Assembly: GCA_009176605.1 (NCBI GenBank)
Contig: SEYY01005554.1
Location: 1-25,000 of the forward strand
Source of the DNA: Armadillidium nasatum
Taxonomy: Eukaryota; Arthropoda; Malacostraca; Isopoda; Armadillidiidae
Length of the DNA stretch: 25,000 nucleotides
Reading direction: 5' to 3'
Shown: positions 1 to 18,710 of the stretch, one piece after another
Numbering within the stretch: the first letter of the stretch is position 1
Layout of the letters: the number at the start of each line of letters is the position of its first letter
Made by a program: the position numbers and the translations under genes
The notes under the pieces: generated by a model
What the model saw: only the letters and a program-made list of their open reading frames with translations
What the model was told of the DNA's origin: nothing
Databases searched by the model: none

Positions 1-127
1 ATTGCTTACTTTTCAGATATATAAAAAATAAAAATTTAAAATTTTAAAAATAACTCTAGATTCTAGAATCTCGATTATAGAGATATAAATAATTAAATAT
101 TAATTACACTTTATAACGAAAGCAGTA

Positions 128-2040
128 TGTCAACCAGTTATTGTTGGAAGTATTTTGATGTTCATCCTAAGGATAAACAGTAAATGTATTTTTAAATTAT
201 GTAAAGCCACCATATCAAGAGGTGGCAAATCTGAAAAGAGTTATACAACGACAAATATGTTGAACCACATTAAGAAATTCATTCAGATGAAGCAAAAGCT
301 GAAAAGGTAATATGATTGGTCACAGCCAAGTACTTCAGAAGCAAGTTGCAGCAACTATGAGCCTCCAAAAAAAGTTCAACCAACTATACAATCAGTTTTA
401 GTAAAAAGTAAAATTTGGAATATTAACGACCACAAGTCCCAAGAGATACATTATTTGATAGGAGACATGATAGCTGTTGATATTCAACCATATTCTTTAA
501 CATCTGACATTGGATTCCAAAGGCTTATTGCAAAACTCTGTCCTAATTACAGAATTCCATCAAGAAAATATTTCACAGACAAAATAATCCCGGATATATT
601 TATGAAAGTAAAAGCAAAAATTCAGACATCGCTCGATGAAATTAGCAGTCTTTCTTTGACCACAGACATTTGGACAGCTTCAACAAATAATGCTCCATTT
701 CTGAGTGTGACATGCCATTGGCTTTCAGATGAGTTTGAACAATGTAGAGCTGTGCTTAGAGTTGTTCCTTTCCCTGGTTCACATACAGCTGAAATAATAA
801 GTGAACAACTACACATTGTTCTGAATGAGTATAAGATCTCCAACAAAATTTTTCTTGTACTACGAGTTTCCGCCACAAATATGGTTGGTGGTATGAGGAA
901 GTGTGGTGTACAGTCACTATCATGTTTCATACGCACATTGCAACTTTCAGTAAATGATTCAATATTTTCGCAAAAGGCTGTGAGCAATATAACTGCAAAT
1001 AGCAGAAAAATAGTATCACACTTTAATCATTCTTCATTAGCGATTAGCACAAAGCGATTAGCAAATTAACCGAAATCCAGGAGCAGCTTAAATTGGACAA
1101 ACATAAACTGATTCAAGATGTGTCTACTCGCTGGAATTCAACATATAATATGTTGAAAATAAATTTAGAACAGCTAAAAGCTCTTATAATGTATGCTGTT
1201 GACAATGACATTCCAACTTTATCAAGTTACCAATGGACAATTGTTGAAAAAGTTGTCCAGTTATTAAGTCCATTTGAAGACATCAGCAAAGAATCAAGTA
1301 ACAGAACATCAACTATATCAATGATAATCCCTACAATATTAGCTCTCAGATTATTTCTATTAAAAGCTACCAAACATACTGGTGAATTTAGTGGAATTAT
1401 ATCAACTGTTGAAGAATTCAGTGCATCAACTGAAAAAAAGATTTGCATCATACATAAATGAAAAATTTCTGTGCTTGGCTACTTTTCTCGATCCCAGATT
1501 TAAATTGAAATTTCAAAAGGATGTCATTAAAGAAGACACTATTAAGAAATGGGTTATGGATATTGTAGAACATCAATCTGAGATAAATTCTATTGATAGT
1601 CAAACAGGAGACAGCTCTTCTAATGATGATCAAGATAATGAAACTTATGAAAGTGTACCTAAAACTGTTTCCCTTTCAAAACTGTTAGATGATTTTGAGT
1701 CAAATAAGCCTATGAAAATAAATTCAGACTTAGACGTTGCAAGTACAACAGATGTGCAACCCAAACTCAAGAGGAGTAAATCTGTTACTCGTAGATGCGC
1801 AAAGGAACTGGATCAATATTTAACTCTACCAACACTTCAAAGAAGCGAAGACCCATTACTTTGGTTGAAAAAGACACAGGAGACTTTACCAATATTGAGC
1901 AATTTGGCTTCAAAATATCTAAGCGCACCACCATCATCTGTTGAGAGTGAAAGACTTTTTAGTACTATGAACCTACAAGGAAAAGGCTGTGTCCTGAAAA
2001 TGGGAAACTCTGTTTCTGCATTATAACTTAAGAGTATTGA
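128..2040 (+). pseudogene. hAT transposase, disrupted by several frameshifts
   Basis: Catalyses excision and integration of hAT elements. About 130-300 encodes a decayed BED-type zinc finger (a CIFKLC cysteine pair and a SYTTTNMLNHIKKF stretch) with a frame break at 180-183. Frame 455-1069 carries the SLTTDIWTAS motif and the region ending NMVGGMRKCGVQSLSCFI. A break in the A run at 1063-1065 leads into 1093-1461 (QDVSTRWNSTYNML). A second break at the A7 run 1433-1439 leads into the segment with FLDPRFKLKF and the C-terminal hAT dimerisation domain (LSAPPSSVESERLFST, up to 1965). After that the family-like LFLHYNLRVLNF stretch is found only in another frame, behind an in-frame TGA. The copy cannot encode a working protein as written. 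Family assignment is firm; each break could be decay or an assembly indel. Confidence 0.88.
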
Positions 2041-2240
2041 ACTTTAAATACTGATGAGCTTGAGAGCTGAGATAGAAGACAACATGAATTGAAGAGGCAA
2101 CAGTATAAACAGAAAACATGGAAAACTGCCAAAATTTAGTAGTATTTTTATGCAGTTTGTATGTATGTATTTGTAGTATTTGTATTAATAATGAGTCAAT
2201 TATAATATGTTAATGTTTCATAATTTATGAATGATTTCTT

Positions 2241-2264
2241 AATAAAGTAAAAAAAAAAAAAAAA
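2241..2264 (+). terminator. AATAAA signal followed at once by A16
   Basis: AATAAA (2241-2246) lies about 200 bases after the end of the transposase reading frame and is the plausible poly(A) signal of that gene. An A16 run begins only two bases after it, closer than a normal cleavage distance, so the run is more likely a slippage-expanded genomic tract than a reverse-transcribed tail. Confidence 0.4.
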
Positions 2265-2423
2265 GGCAAAAGCCATAATAGCAGCCAGGCACAAAATGAC
2301 AAACAATTTTGAAAATTATATTGGTATTGTTATTTGTTACTGTGTCGAAGCTATCTGATGATTAACTTGGCAGTTATAAAATAGTCTTGTAAAGGTTGGT
2401 TTGTTCTGTTAAAGGATTTAAGC

Positions 2424-2510
2424 AATCGGCCGATTAATCAAGTGAATAGCCGATTAATCGGTAATATGGCCGATTACCGATTATCTGCCGATTAATCGGT
2501 GCATCCTTAA
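2424..2510 (+). repeat. hAT subterminal palindrome cluster and right terminus
   Basis: Four copies or partial copies of the palindrome CCGATTAATCGG or its half-sites occur in under 90 bases: near 2424-2438, 2449-2461, 2468-2480 and 2487-2498. The last runs into GGTGCATCCTTA. Clustered subterminal motifs of this sort are typical transposase-binding sites at hAT ends; binding here is inferred. Confidence 0.75.
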
Positions 2511-2537
2511 TAGGTATACACTCAATTTTTTAATATA

Positions 2538-2541
<4 letters not shown>

Positions 2542-2633
<92 letters not shown>
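2542..2633. repeat. (AT)n tract at the 3' end of minus-strand element E0
   Basis: An uninterrupted 92-bp alternating AT run. Its right edge is the exact 3' end of the minus-strand non-LTR element E0, so it is that element's tail, or target sequence, or both. Its left edge is about 30 bp beyond the hAT terminus. Confidence 0.97.
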
Positions 2634-4021
<1,388 letters not shown>

Positions 4022-4049
4022 CGGGGTAGGTAAGTAGCCCTCCCGAGGC

Positions 4050-4120
4050 GATGAGATTACTCACCATTGGGTATATGGGATGTTAGGAGTACTTCTAATC
4101 TCATCCCGGTGCCCAATGGT
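4050..4120 (+). other. interleaved inverted repeats in the E1 5' UTR (predicted pseudoknot)
   Basis: GATGAGATTA (4050-4059) is perfectly complementary to TAATCTCATC (4096-4105). ACCATTGGG (4063-4071) is perfectly complementary to CCCAATGGT (4112-4120). The arms are in the order A1-B1-A2-B2, so forming both helices gives an H-type pseudoknot, with 3, 24 and 6 linker bases. The complementarity is seen directly; the fold and any role in translation or RNA packaging are inferred. Confidence 0.6.
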
Positions 4121-4220
4121 TTGCTCCATTTCGCACTCATCTCCACTTCTTCTACACGGAGTAGGCTCTCCTTCACACGCACAAAACACTATTACAGACA
4201 CACACCCTTTAAAAAAAATA

Positions 4221-7136
4221 ATGGCGTCAACAACAGTAACCTCGGAGAAGCCCCGGTGGGGATGTTCCAAAAATAGCCCCTCATCCACCCCTTCTCCCAT
4301 CACCACTTGGGAGTTTGTAGCCTTCGGTGATGGGTTGATGCCACCAGGACTTTGCAGCCGACTTGTCCTGATGCATGGTCTATTTTTTTCATTTATTTAT
4401 CCAACATTCGCAGTCTATACTCCGATTTCCACTTTGTTAAACATCATCTCTCTTCTTCTAGACCTCACCTCTTGTTCTTGACCGAAATTCAGATGTTTGG
4501 GCGTTCTGATGGCAAACCATATTCTGTTTCCTTCTACTGTCTCTATCCTCAATTTTCAGCCAAAGGAGGTTGTTTTGCATACGTGCGCAACGATGTCGTT
4601 TGTTCTCGTGTCTCTAATTTGGAGTCTTCCGAATTTTCCACCCATATGGCTCAGGCTCTCTTGTCATTCTACGAATAAATTCATTTGTTCTGTTTATTTA
4701 ATCCTAAATTCTTCGACTATTTAAACTCCAAAATAGAGCATATTCTCTCTTCTTCTCCTTTCTCTGAAATCATCATATTAGGTGATTTCAATGTTCACCA
4801 CCGCCAATAGCTTTCTTCTAGTTCTCATGATACAACAGCTGGTGAACGTGCCTTCCATTTCGCTATCCAAAACGAGCTTGAGCAGTTGGTGCAGCCCCCT
4901 TCTCGTATGCCTGATCGTCTTGGAGATGAATACAACATTCTAGACCTATTTCTAACTTCTAATCCTTCTTCTTATACTGTTAATCTCTTTCCTCCTCTGG
5001 GGTTCATCCGATCACCTTATCTCTGTATATCCTCTTCTATCTCCAAGTCTTCCGCAGGAAAGACTCCCTTCTATTGAAAGGAGACGTTTGTTCCATTTCA
5101 GTGACGCAAGCTGGTTGGACTTGCTGTCGTACTTCTTTGATTTACCATGGAATAATTATTGCTTCCGTGGGAGGGGTCTCTCGGAGTGTGCAGAACGCAT
5201 TACCGAGGTGATTCTCTCTGGCATGGAGGCGTACATTCTATTTTTTTTCTCTTCTACTAAACCTAACAAACCTTGGTTTATCTCTGCTTGTTCTTGCGCT
5301 ATCCGTCTCAGGGATGCTGCTTTCAGGGATTACCGTCGTTTTCAAACTCCAGAAACTCACGCAACTTATATTTCATCCCGGAATGGTGCAGAATCTATCC
5401 TTCGTAACTCTAAAAACTCTCTACTCCCAAGAAAATGCAATAATCTTTCTGATTCCTCTTCACGTTCTTTTTGGCATTTTGCAAAAAAAATGTCAACTCC
5501 AACTTTGCTTCTTCCTCTTTCCCTCCTTTAGTATCTTCCGACGGCACAACTGCTGTTTTACCTTCTTCTAATGCTGAACTCTTCGCTCATACTTTTGCCT
5601 CTAATTCAGCCTTAGTCGATTCCAGAGCTATACCTCCTCTTTCAACCCCCTCCAACTCATTTATGCCTAAAATTAGAATTTCTTCTAAAGACGTTATTTC
5701 GCTCTCTCGGAACTTAATACTAAGAAGGCGTATGGCTCCGATGGTTTTCCTCCTGTAGTTCTCAAAACTTGTGCTTCTGAGTTTGCATCCTGCCTTGGTA
5801 AACTATTTTATCCCTGTCATTTTATTTCAACCTTCTCTTCTTGCTGGAAACGTGCACTCATTCAGCCTGTGCCGAAGAAGAGGGACCCCTCTCAACCCTC
5901 TAACTACCGTTCCATTTCTTTGACCTCCGTTCTCTCTAAAGTTTTCGAATCTATCCTTAACAATAAGATTTGGAAACAGCTCAATTCTTCTAATCTTATC
6001 TTTGATCGCCAGTTTGGCTTTCGTAAGAAACGCTCTACTGGTGATCTTTCCCTTATATCTGACTCTTGGTCCTCCGCTCTTCGGTATTTCGGTGAATCCT
6101 TTGCTCTCGCGCTAGACATATCAAAAGCTTTCGTTAGAGTCTGGCACAAAGCTTTGATTTCTTAACTTCCCTCTTTCGGTATCTATCCTTCTCTGTGATC
6201 TTCTCTCTAATTTCCTTTCCGGCCGTTCTATAGCAGCTGTTGTAGACGGCCACCTTTCTTCTTTTAAATCTATTAACAGTGGTGTTCCTCAGGATTTTGT
6301 CCTATGCCAAACACTTTTTCTACTTTTCATTAATGACCTCTCTATTACTTGATCTTTTATCCACTCCTATGCTGAAGACTCTACCCTTCATTACTCCTTC
6401 AAGTTTGAAAGACGTCCCTCCCAACAGTAGTTGGTAGATTCAAGAAGGGTACCCTTGGAGCATCTAACCTCTGATCTTTCACATATTTCAAATTGGAGAA
6501 ATGAAAACATGGTTGCTTCCAATGCCTCAAAAACTCAGTTCCTCCATCTCTCCAATCGACACAATCTTCCACACAATTATGATGTCTTCTTCGACAACAC
6601 CTAAGTCAAACCTTCATCTGTTCGTAATATTCTTGGAATATCCTTTTCTGGCGATATTTTATGGAAAGATAACATTACTTCTCTTTCTAAACAAGCTTCT
6701 AAGAGGTTGGGTATTCTGAGGCCCCTTGAGAATTACTTCACGGCACCCCAGTTGCTTGCTCTGTATAGGGGTGTTATTTGCCCCTATATGGAGTATGCTT
6801 CACACATTTGGAGTGGTTCCACTCATACAGCTCTCCTTGAGAAGGTGAAGTCTAGGTCTTTTCATCTCATCAACTCTCCTGCTCTTACTAACTTTTTCCA
6901 ATCCCTTTCTGCCCTTCGAATTGTTGCGTCACTCTCTCTTTACTATCGCCATTACAACGGACACTTCTCTTATGAACCTCTCACGTCGCATACCTCCTCC
7001 ATTGAGTAGAGCTCGTGCGACACGACTTTCTACACAGTCTCATCCTTTCTCTGTCCAACTCTCCGACCCCAGACTTAACCTCTATGCTCACTCTTACATG
7101 TACTCTACTGGTAAAGTCTGGAACACACTCCTTTAA
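4221..7136 (+). pseudogene. E1 endonuclease-reverse transcriptase polyprotein, disrupted
   Basis: This protein would nick target DNA and prime reverse transcription there. The start chosen is ATG 4221 (MASTTVTSEKPRWG). Endonuclease landmarks in order are NIRSL (4403), FLTEIQ (4474-4491), GDFN (4781-4792) and the SSDH catalytic box (4.004 kb downstream is not needed; it lies at 5004-5015, one frame away). RT landmarks are KAYGSDG (about 5728), SNYRSISL (about 5900), GFRKKRSTGDL (about 6020), LALDISKAF (about 6106-6132) and YAED (6368-6379) in place of YADD. Post-RT sequence (MEYASHIWSGSTHTALLEKV, 6787-6846) runs to a stop at 7134-7136. There are at least three endonuclease frame changes, a stop at 4808-4810 after VHHRQ, a stop after VWHKALIS near 6163, and more beyond. 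It is inactive as written; the Asp-to-Glu change in the catalytic box is a further lesion. Confidence 0.85.
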
Positions 7137-7238
7137 AAAAATAATATTTTTTCTCAACTTACTTTGACTTGCACAGTTTTAAACGCCGCGTATCGGGTCA
7201 CGTCGGCCATTAGCGACCAGATTCCGAATGTTAACCAA

Positions 7239-7281
7239 CTCTGGTGGATATTGGTGGGCCTCCGGCCTTTGCCCACCAGAG
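7239..7281 (+). other. conserved 3'-terminal stem of the E1/E0 family
   Basis: CTCTGGTGG (7239-7247) pairs perfectly with CCACCAGAG (7273-7281), six bases before the (AT)n tail. The same nine-base arms are kept in E0 (2644-2652 and 2679-2687) although the loop has diverged. A competing inner GGTGGGC/GCCCACC pairing exists in E1 but is lost in E0. A 3' stem next to the tail is where several LINE reverse transcriptases recognise their RNA; that role is inferred here. Confidence 0.6.
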
Positions 7282-7284
7282 GAG

Positions 7285-12110
<4,826 letters not shown>

Positions 12111-12125
12111 TTTTTTTTTTTTTAG

Positions 12126-12271
12126 ATTTAGAAGAAGTATGGAAGGTTAGCCAGCGTATTGAGGCCGCTAATAATTGTGGTGGACAGTATTCAGTTATTA
12201 CGGATATGTCTTTCTCAATCAATAAGATTTGGCTGTCAGTTTGTCGCACCTTGGGAAAACAAATAGATGAT
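12126..12271 (+). CDS. penultimate exon of a host gene, possibly synergin-gamma-like
   Basis: Follows a T13 tract and AG acceptor (12111-12125). It reads LEEVWKVSQRIEAANNCG and on to TLGKQIDD with the first two bases completing an upstream codon. A GT donor at 12272-12273 (GTTCGT, weak) would end it in phase 0, matching phase 0 at the next exon; otherwise the frame runs to a stop 18 bases later. Upstream exons are not visible and may lie beyond the retrotransposon chain, which would then sit in one large intron. The exon call rests on splice signals and phase agreement; the identity is tentative (see the following exon). Confidence 0.5.
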
Positions 12272-12358
12272 GTTCGTTTATCTTTTAAATATTAAAATAT
12301 TTGTCATAATTATAATTCAAATTTTCTTCTTATCTAATTAGTTTAATTTTCTTTGCAG

Positions 12359-12580
12359 GTTAATTACTCGAATGATTTTGAGAAATTTAATGATAAAAAA
12401 GGACTTGAAGACAGTAATAGTTGTAGTTTGTGTTTGACTACAAATGCGAGTCTCTCATATGGAGGAAGGTTTTATCATCCTCAGTGCGCAAATCTTTGGG
12501 TTAACGTCGTTGATTCTTCACTACCGTCAATCCCGAGTAGCAAGACTGGTTTACTAAATTCGAAGCCTACACTACTCTAA
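12359..12580 (+). CDS. terminal exon with C-x2-C-x14-H-x2-C zinc module, possibly synergin-gamma-like
   Basis: Starts after a good acceptor (TTTTCTTTGCAG, 12347-12358) and an 87-bp intron, in phase with the previous exon. It encodes 73 residues starting VNYSNDFEKFND and ends at TAA 12578-12580. It contains one compact Cys/His module: CSLC, 14 residues later HPQC, then ANLWVNVVDSSLPSIP. A C-terminal Cys/His module followed by a CANLW-type motif and LP close to the stop recalls the end of synergin-gamma (AP-1 clathrin adaptor-binding) proteins; that is recollection of the family pattern, not a search result. Codon use and absence of frame damage set it apart from the surrounding elements. Confidence 0.6.
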   Translation, partial: VNYSNDFEKFNDKKGLEDSNSCSLCLTTNASLSYGGRFYHPQCANLWVNVVDSSLPSIPSSKTGLLNSKPTLL

Positions 12581-13090
<510 letters not shown>

Positions 13091-13195
13091 TCCCCCCTCG
13101 TAGTGAATGCAATGTTGATTTCCTCCATGTATTACAAAAGAACCATTAAGTTAGTCATGATTGAAAGAGAAATGAAAAAGTTTGTGATTTAAGGT

Positions 13196-13515
13196 TTACT
13201 TTAACACAACACCTTTACAATTGTGGTTGTAATTACCCAGTTCGAGATTTAGTATGACTGTAGAATTGTTTGGTGAAATTAAATTGGAATATATTATTTC
13301 AAGTTCTGCTTGTGAAGTTGTTGTTTTTTGGAATTGAGTATTCAGAGTCATCGACTTTTTACTAGCAACTATTAGAAATACTCTATTTGGATACCGAAAG
13401 TAATGGAAAATATTTGAATTTCGAAGATCCAAGAATGAAATGTGGGTTGCAAGCAGAAGTACTCGTTTTGAAGTCCCAATTGTATTTAATGAATCCAAAT
13501 CAAAACTCTCAAAAA
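13196..13515 (-). CDS. possible exon of an unidentified minus-strand gene
   Basis: An open frame of about 100 codons ends at a stop at 13196-13198. It could begin at an ATG near 13498 or, with a pyrimidine-rich stretch ending GAG just above 13510, after a splice acceptor. The product starts MDSLNTIGTSKRVLLLATHI, contains NIFHYFRYPNRVFLIVAS and ends GVVLK. It has no motif that I can name. In AT-rich DNA a frame of this length is unusual but not rare, and no poly(A) signal follows closely on the minus strand. It would be convergent with the zinc-module gene. Confidence 0.25.
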
Positions 13516-13905
13516 GTTAGATGGAAACATCATTTTAATACCTTCACATGGGTACTTAAAATCTAATTATTTTTTTCAGTAACTTTAATATAAAATAAAT
13601 CTTAAATGTTGAATTAGTGTTTTTACTCCTTTCTTCTTTATGAAGTTAAGAAGGCCTGTTTCTTTTTAAGGTTTTTATTCAAAACTACTTCAAAAATTAA
13701 AATCTTTTAAATACCAAACATCATCTTTTTTTAATATGAATGTAGAAGTAAAATTCATCTTTATCTTCGTTAAAGTTTTCCATCTACATAATCTAATTTT
13801 AAATTAAAGCTGCAAAAATAATAAAATCGATTAAGTTCAAAGATGTTTATCCCAATGGACAGTATCCGAAGGGGTAACGCGAGTAAGGAAGCAAGATAAG
13901 AATTC
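13516..13905. other. unassigned AT-rich sequence
   Basis: No coding frame, tandem repeat or element end is recognised between the possible minus-strand exon and the foldback element. Confidence 0.5.
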
Positions 13906-14279
13906 ATGTATGAACCGACCGGGGCCCCGGCCCCGGCTAAAAATCAGGGAAAACTGGGGTTGACATGGCAAATTATACTTGAGGGAACAATCCAATTTCA
14001 AAAAATTTTTTTTTAAATTTTCAACCGATTCTGAAATTTTCAGTGTATATAGCTTTTTTTCCCGGTTAAAAAAAGTCCATTTCTAGCGCTTTTCTGAGTC
14101 TATAATTATTTTTAAAAAATTATCTTTTTTGAAAATTTGACCCTTTTCAAATAATTGGCGTGTCCAAACCACTTTTCGTAATGACCTGAAATTTGGATTG
14201 TATATTCAGAATTCTATTGGCAACAAAAACTTGTAACAGAGATTTGTTCCCAGAGTTTTAGAAAAAAATGTTGTAAGCC

Positions 14280-14280
<1 letters not shown>

Positions 14281-14349
<69 letters not shown>
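14281..14349. repeat. A69 homopolymer inside the foldback element
   Basis: Sixty-nine consecutive A. In the foldback alignment it faces the T16 run at 14631-14646, so it expanded on one arm only. The true length in the genome is uncertain because such runs assemble poorly. Confidence 0.9.
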
Positions 14350-14351
<2 letters not shown>

Positions 14352-14370
14352 TAAAACAAAACTACACCTA

Positions 14371-14622
14371 TAACATTCCTTATTTTTGGTGGGTTCATAG
14401 AGGAGGGATGGGGCTACAAATTCTTCTCAATACTTTATTCGATGCGATTCGTTGGTTTTGAGATATAGCCTCAAAAAAGGTCGATTTTTGACCAAATATC
14501 AAAAATTTCCAAAGTTTAAGAGGATATATCTAGCTTCAATTAAAAAGCATTTAAAAATGCACTAAATAAAAATTGTAGCCCTGTCCCTCCTCTAAACAAT
14601 ATCCAAAAATAAAGAAATTAGT
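14371..14622. repeat. central inverted repeat of the foldback element
   Basis: The left arm (14371-14421) includes TTCCTTATTTTTGG and AGAGGAGGGATGGGGCTACA. The right arm (14571-14622) carries their near-complements TGTAGCCCTGTCCCTCCTCT and CCAAAAATAAAGAA. The loop between them is about 150 bases. Confidence 0.75.
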
Positions 14623-15686
14623 AGGTAGCGTTTTTTTTTTTTTTTTAAATAATTTTTTTCTCCGGAAGGGTACGATTTAAAAAAAAAAAAAAAAAAGTTC
14701 TTATAGCATCATTTTTTTCTAGATGTGATATCAAAAATTTGTTCTCACCACTGCAAAAAATTGGGGCTAAGGTTATTCAGTTAAATTTTCAGCTTATGTG
14801 AAATAGTGTGTTTGACCCCACTATTCATTTTTTTTCAACTTTGGGTCCAAATAACTTTCAAACCGTTATAGACTCAGAAAAATGCTCGAAATCAACTCAG
14901 AACATTGGGAAAAATGCATATGACCTCAAAATTTCATCTCAATTAGTCAAATAATAAAAAAAAATTTCAAACAAAATATAAGAAAATTAAGATTTTTCTT
15001 CTTGCTTTTTTAAAATTTTCTCTTTTCTTTGTTTCTTTTGACCGCTCCTTTTCTGCTAGTAAAATGTTCATTTTTGTGTTTTGATTTTATGCCCCCATAA
15101 AGATTCGGTTGAAATTTTTTTACTTGTAGCACCCAGAGGTCCTCTTCTAATTTCCTAACTGCAGATGTTACATTTACCTATTTCGAGCCTACCCTGAAAC
15201 ATTGTAAAGTACTTCCATACTGCTGAAGCTGATCTTTTATCCATATTGATTGAAAGTATAAACAAAATAATAATTTTGAAATAATGTAGCTAATTGATAA
15301 AAGTTTGATACATAGCAATAGTATAACAGTGATATGTATAAGTATAGGTTTTATTGATAATTTTATATCTTGCATTTTTCAAACTTTACCTTAGGGTCTT
15401 ATATGTAAAGCTGATGAATCACTATTATGAATCAAAAAAATTTTTTTTTTTTAATTTTTTGTACTTTTATTATTCAAAATCTGGAATTTTCTGAAATTTT
15501 TTCGGAGAAAAGCATATGATTATTAATTTAAGTGAATGTTGGCTATTCTACGCCTTTCTTATAATTAAATAAACCTCAATTAAATTTATTTCTAATTTTT
15601 TTAGCCTAAAATTTCAGTGCTTTTGACCTCTTTTCAAATTTTAGTCAACCCCGGCAAAATTCCAGCCCCGGTCGGTCCCTATGTAT

Positions 15687-17708
<2,022 letters not shown>

Positions 17709-17798
<90 letters not shown>
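17709..17798. repeat. (AT)n tract between copies A and B
   Basis: A 90-bp pure AT run: the tail of copy A and the 5' neighbour of copy B. Confidence 0.97.
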
Positions 17799-17803
<5 letters not shown>

Positions 17804-18566
17804 GGATTTCTATGGAGCTGAAACCCATGAAAACACTTAATGCAGATATGTTTACTGCTCTGCCAAGAATAAACTTAATTCTATTACATTAACCTACAAA
17901 TAATAAAAAGAAATTAATAAACTCACCATTTAAAATGTTCTGCAAATTGTTAAAAAAAAGGGGGGATTTACTTTGTTTTCAAGAATTAATACTTGGATAT
18001 TCGGCTTATTAGTGTAAGCTCATAAATAAATTTTTAAAGTAGTAAATTAGGTAAATTTTAGCCTAGTAGGAACATAACCAACCCAAACAAGCAACAACTC
18101 TCAAAACTTTGCTCAAAAACTCAGGCCCAGTTATACAGTAGAGTCAAGTCAATCATTCAATTCAAGTTAATACACTAACTCAACCCAAGCAATCAAATAA
18201 GTCAATTTAATTCAAATAGCAAACTTTAAAAGGTATCAGGGTTGAATTGGTCAAGATGGGCCCTAACTTCTCTCACAAAGCTCTATAAAGACTCCTACCC
18301 TAAGGGTTAAAGTTTATATAACTACCATAAGGCTATAATTAAATTGTTAAACAGTAAATGGGGAAGTACTCATCTTTCCGACGACTTCTTCAGGATTAGA
18401 TGAGTATTTTTTGTTAAACGTTTTGACTTTTAAACATAATTGTAAAAGGGACTTACATTCGCAACGGCAAAAAGCTAAGACCTTAAACGTTTTCAAGAGA
18501 ATTCACACGAGCATAAAAACATGTAAATGTAGCTGTTCTATAAAAGATTTTTTAAGTTTAGGGTGT
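17799..18566 (+). repeat. copy B of the 0.9-kb repeat, left part (split by the LTR element)
   Basis: Begins TGTTGGGATTTCTATGG and follows copy A throughout, for example the shared CTCACCATTTAAAATGTTCT and the shared AAAGCTCTATAAA block. It stops at GGGTGT, where the LTR retrotransposon begins, and resumes at 22581. Confidence 0.8.
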
Positions 18567-18710
18567 TGTAATGATAATTATTTATAGGTTTTAATTTCTA
18601 ATATGTTATTAATGTCTTTTTCTTTTTTTAATTTCCAGACATGTAATATAATTCTTTAGTGGAATAAAGCCTTAAAATTAAAGGTCTTTTCATTATTCAA
18701 ATTCACTTCA
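18567..18710 (+). repeat. 5' LTR (144 bp)
   Basis: Begins TGTAATGATAATT and ends ATTCACTTCA, the usual TG...CA form. It contains a pyrimidine tract ending TTTCCAG near 18640, which resembles a 3' splice site, and AATAAA at 18663-18668. It is unusually short for this superfamily. Confidence 0.9.

Larger units (their letters stand above)
1..2510 (+). mobile_element. hAT-superfamily DNA transposon, right part, broken
   Basis: A cut-and-paste transposon of the hAT (hobo/Ac/Tam3) superfamily. The window holds a decayed BED zinc finger, the transposase core, the C-terminal dimerisation domain and a right end rich in CCGATTAATCGG palindromes that finishes near GGTGCATCCTTA (2497-2508). That end resembles the inverse of the usual hAT terminus (CAGGG-type start followed by a GCACCGATTA-like stretch). 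No matching left terminus is visible in bases 1-130, so the left end is probably outside the window or lost. The superfamily call comes from protein motifs and is firm; the exact outer boundary is inferred. Confidence 0.85.
13912..15680. mobile_element. foldback non-autonomous DNA transposon with hAT-like ends
   Basis: The ends are inverted repeats: ACCGACCGGGG (13914-13924) versus CCCCGGTCGGT (15666-15676), and inside them GGGGTTGAC (13956-13964) versus GTCAACCCC (15644-15652). The right end reads inward as AGGGACCGACCGGGG, similar to hAT-type termini. ATGTAT directly flanks both sides (13906-13911 and 15681-15686), a likely target-site duplication (6 bp, or 8 bp with two mismatches). Further imperfect inverted matches fill the interior: TTTTCTGAGTCTATAA (from 14085) against a complement near 14866-14885, and a central pair at 14371-14421 and 14571-14622. 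No transposase frame is present, so it would depend on another element. Confidence 0.75.

Noticed and set aside
622..987. A 121-codon frame on the minus strand
   Set aside because: Antisense shadow of the hAT transposase, whose plus-strand motifs are clear.
15178..15375. A 65-codon minus-strand frame within the foldback element
   Set aside because: Short, hydrophobic by AT composition, without motif, inside a non-autonomous element.
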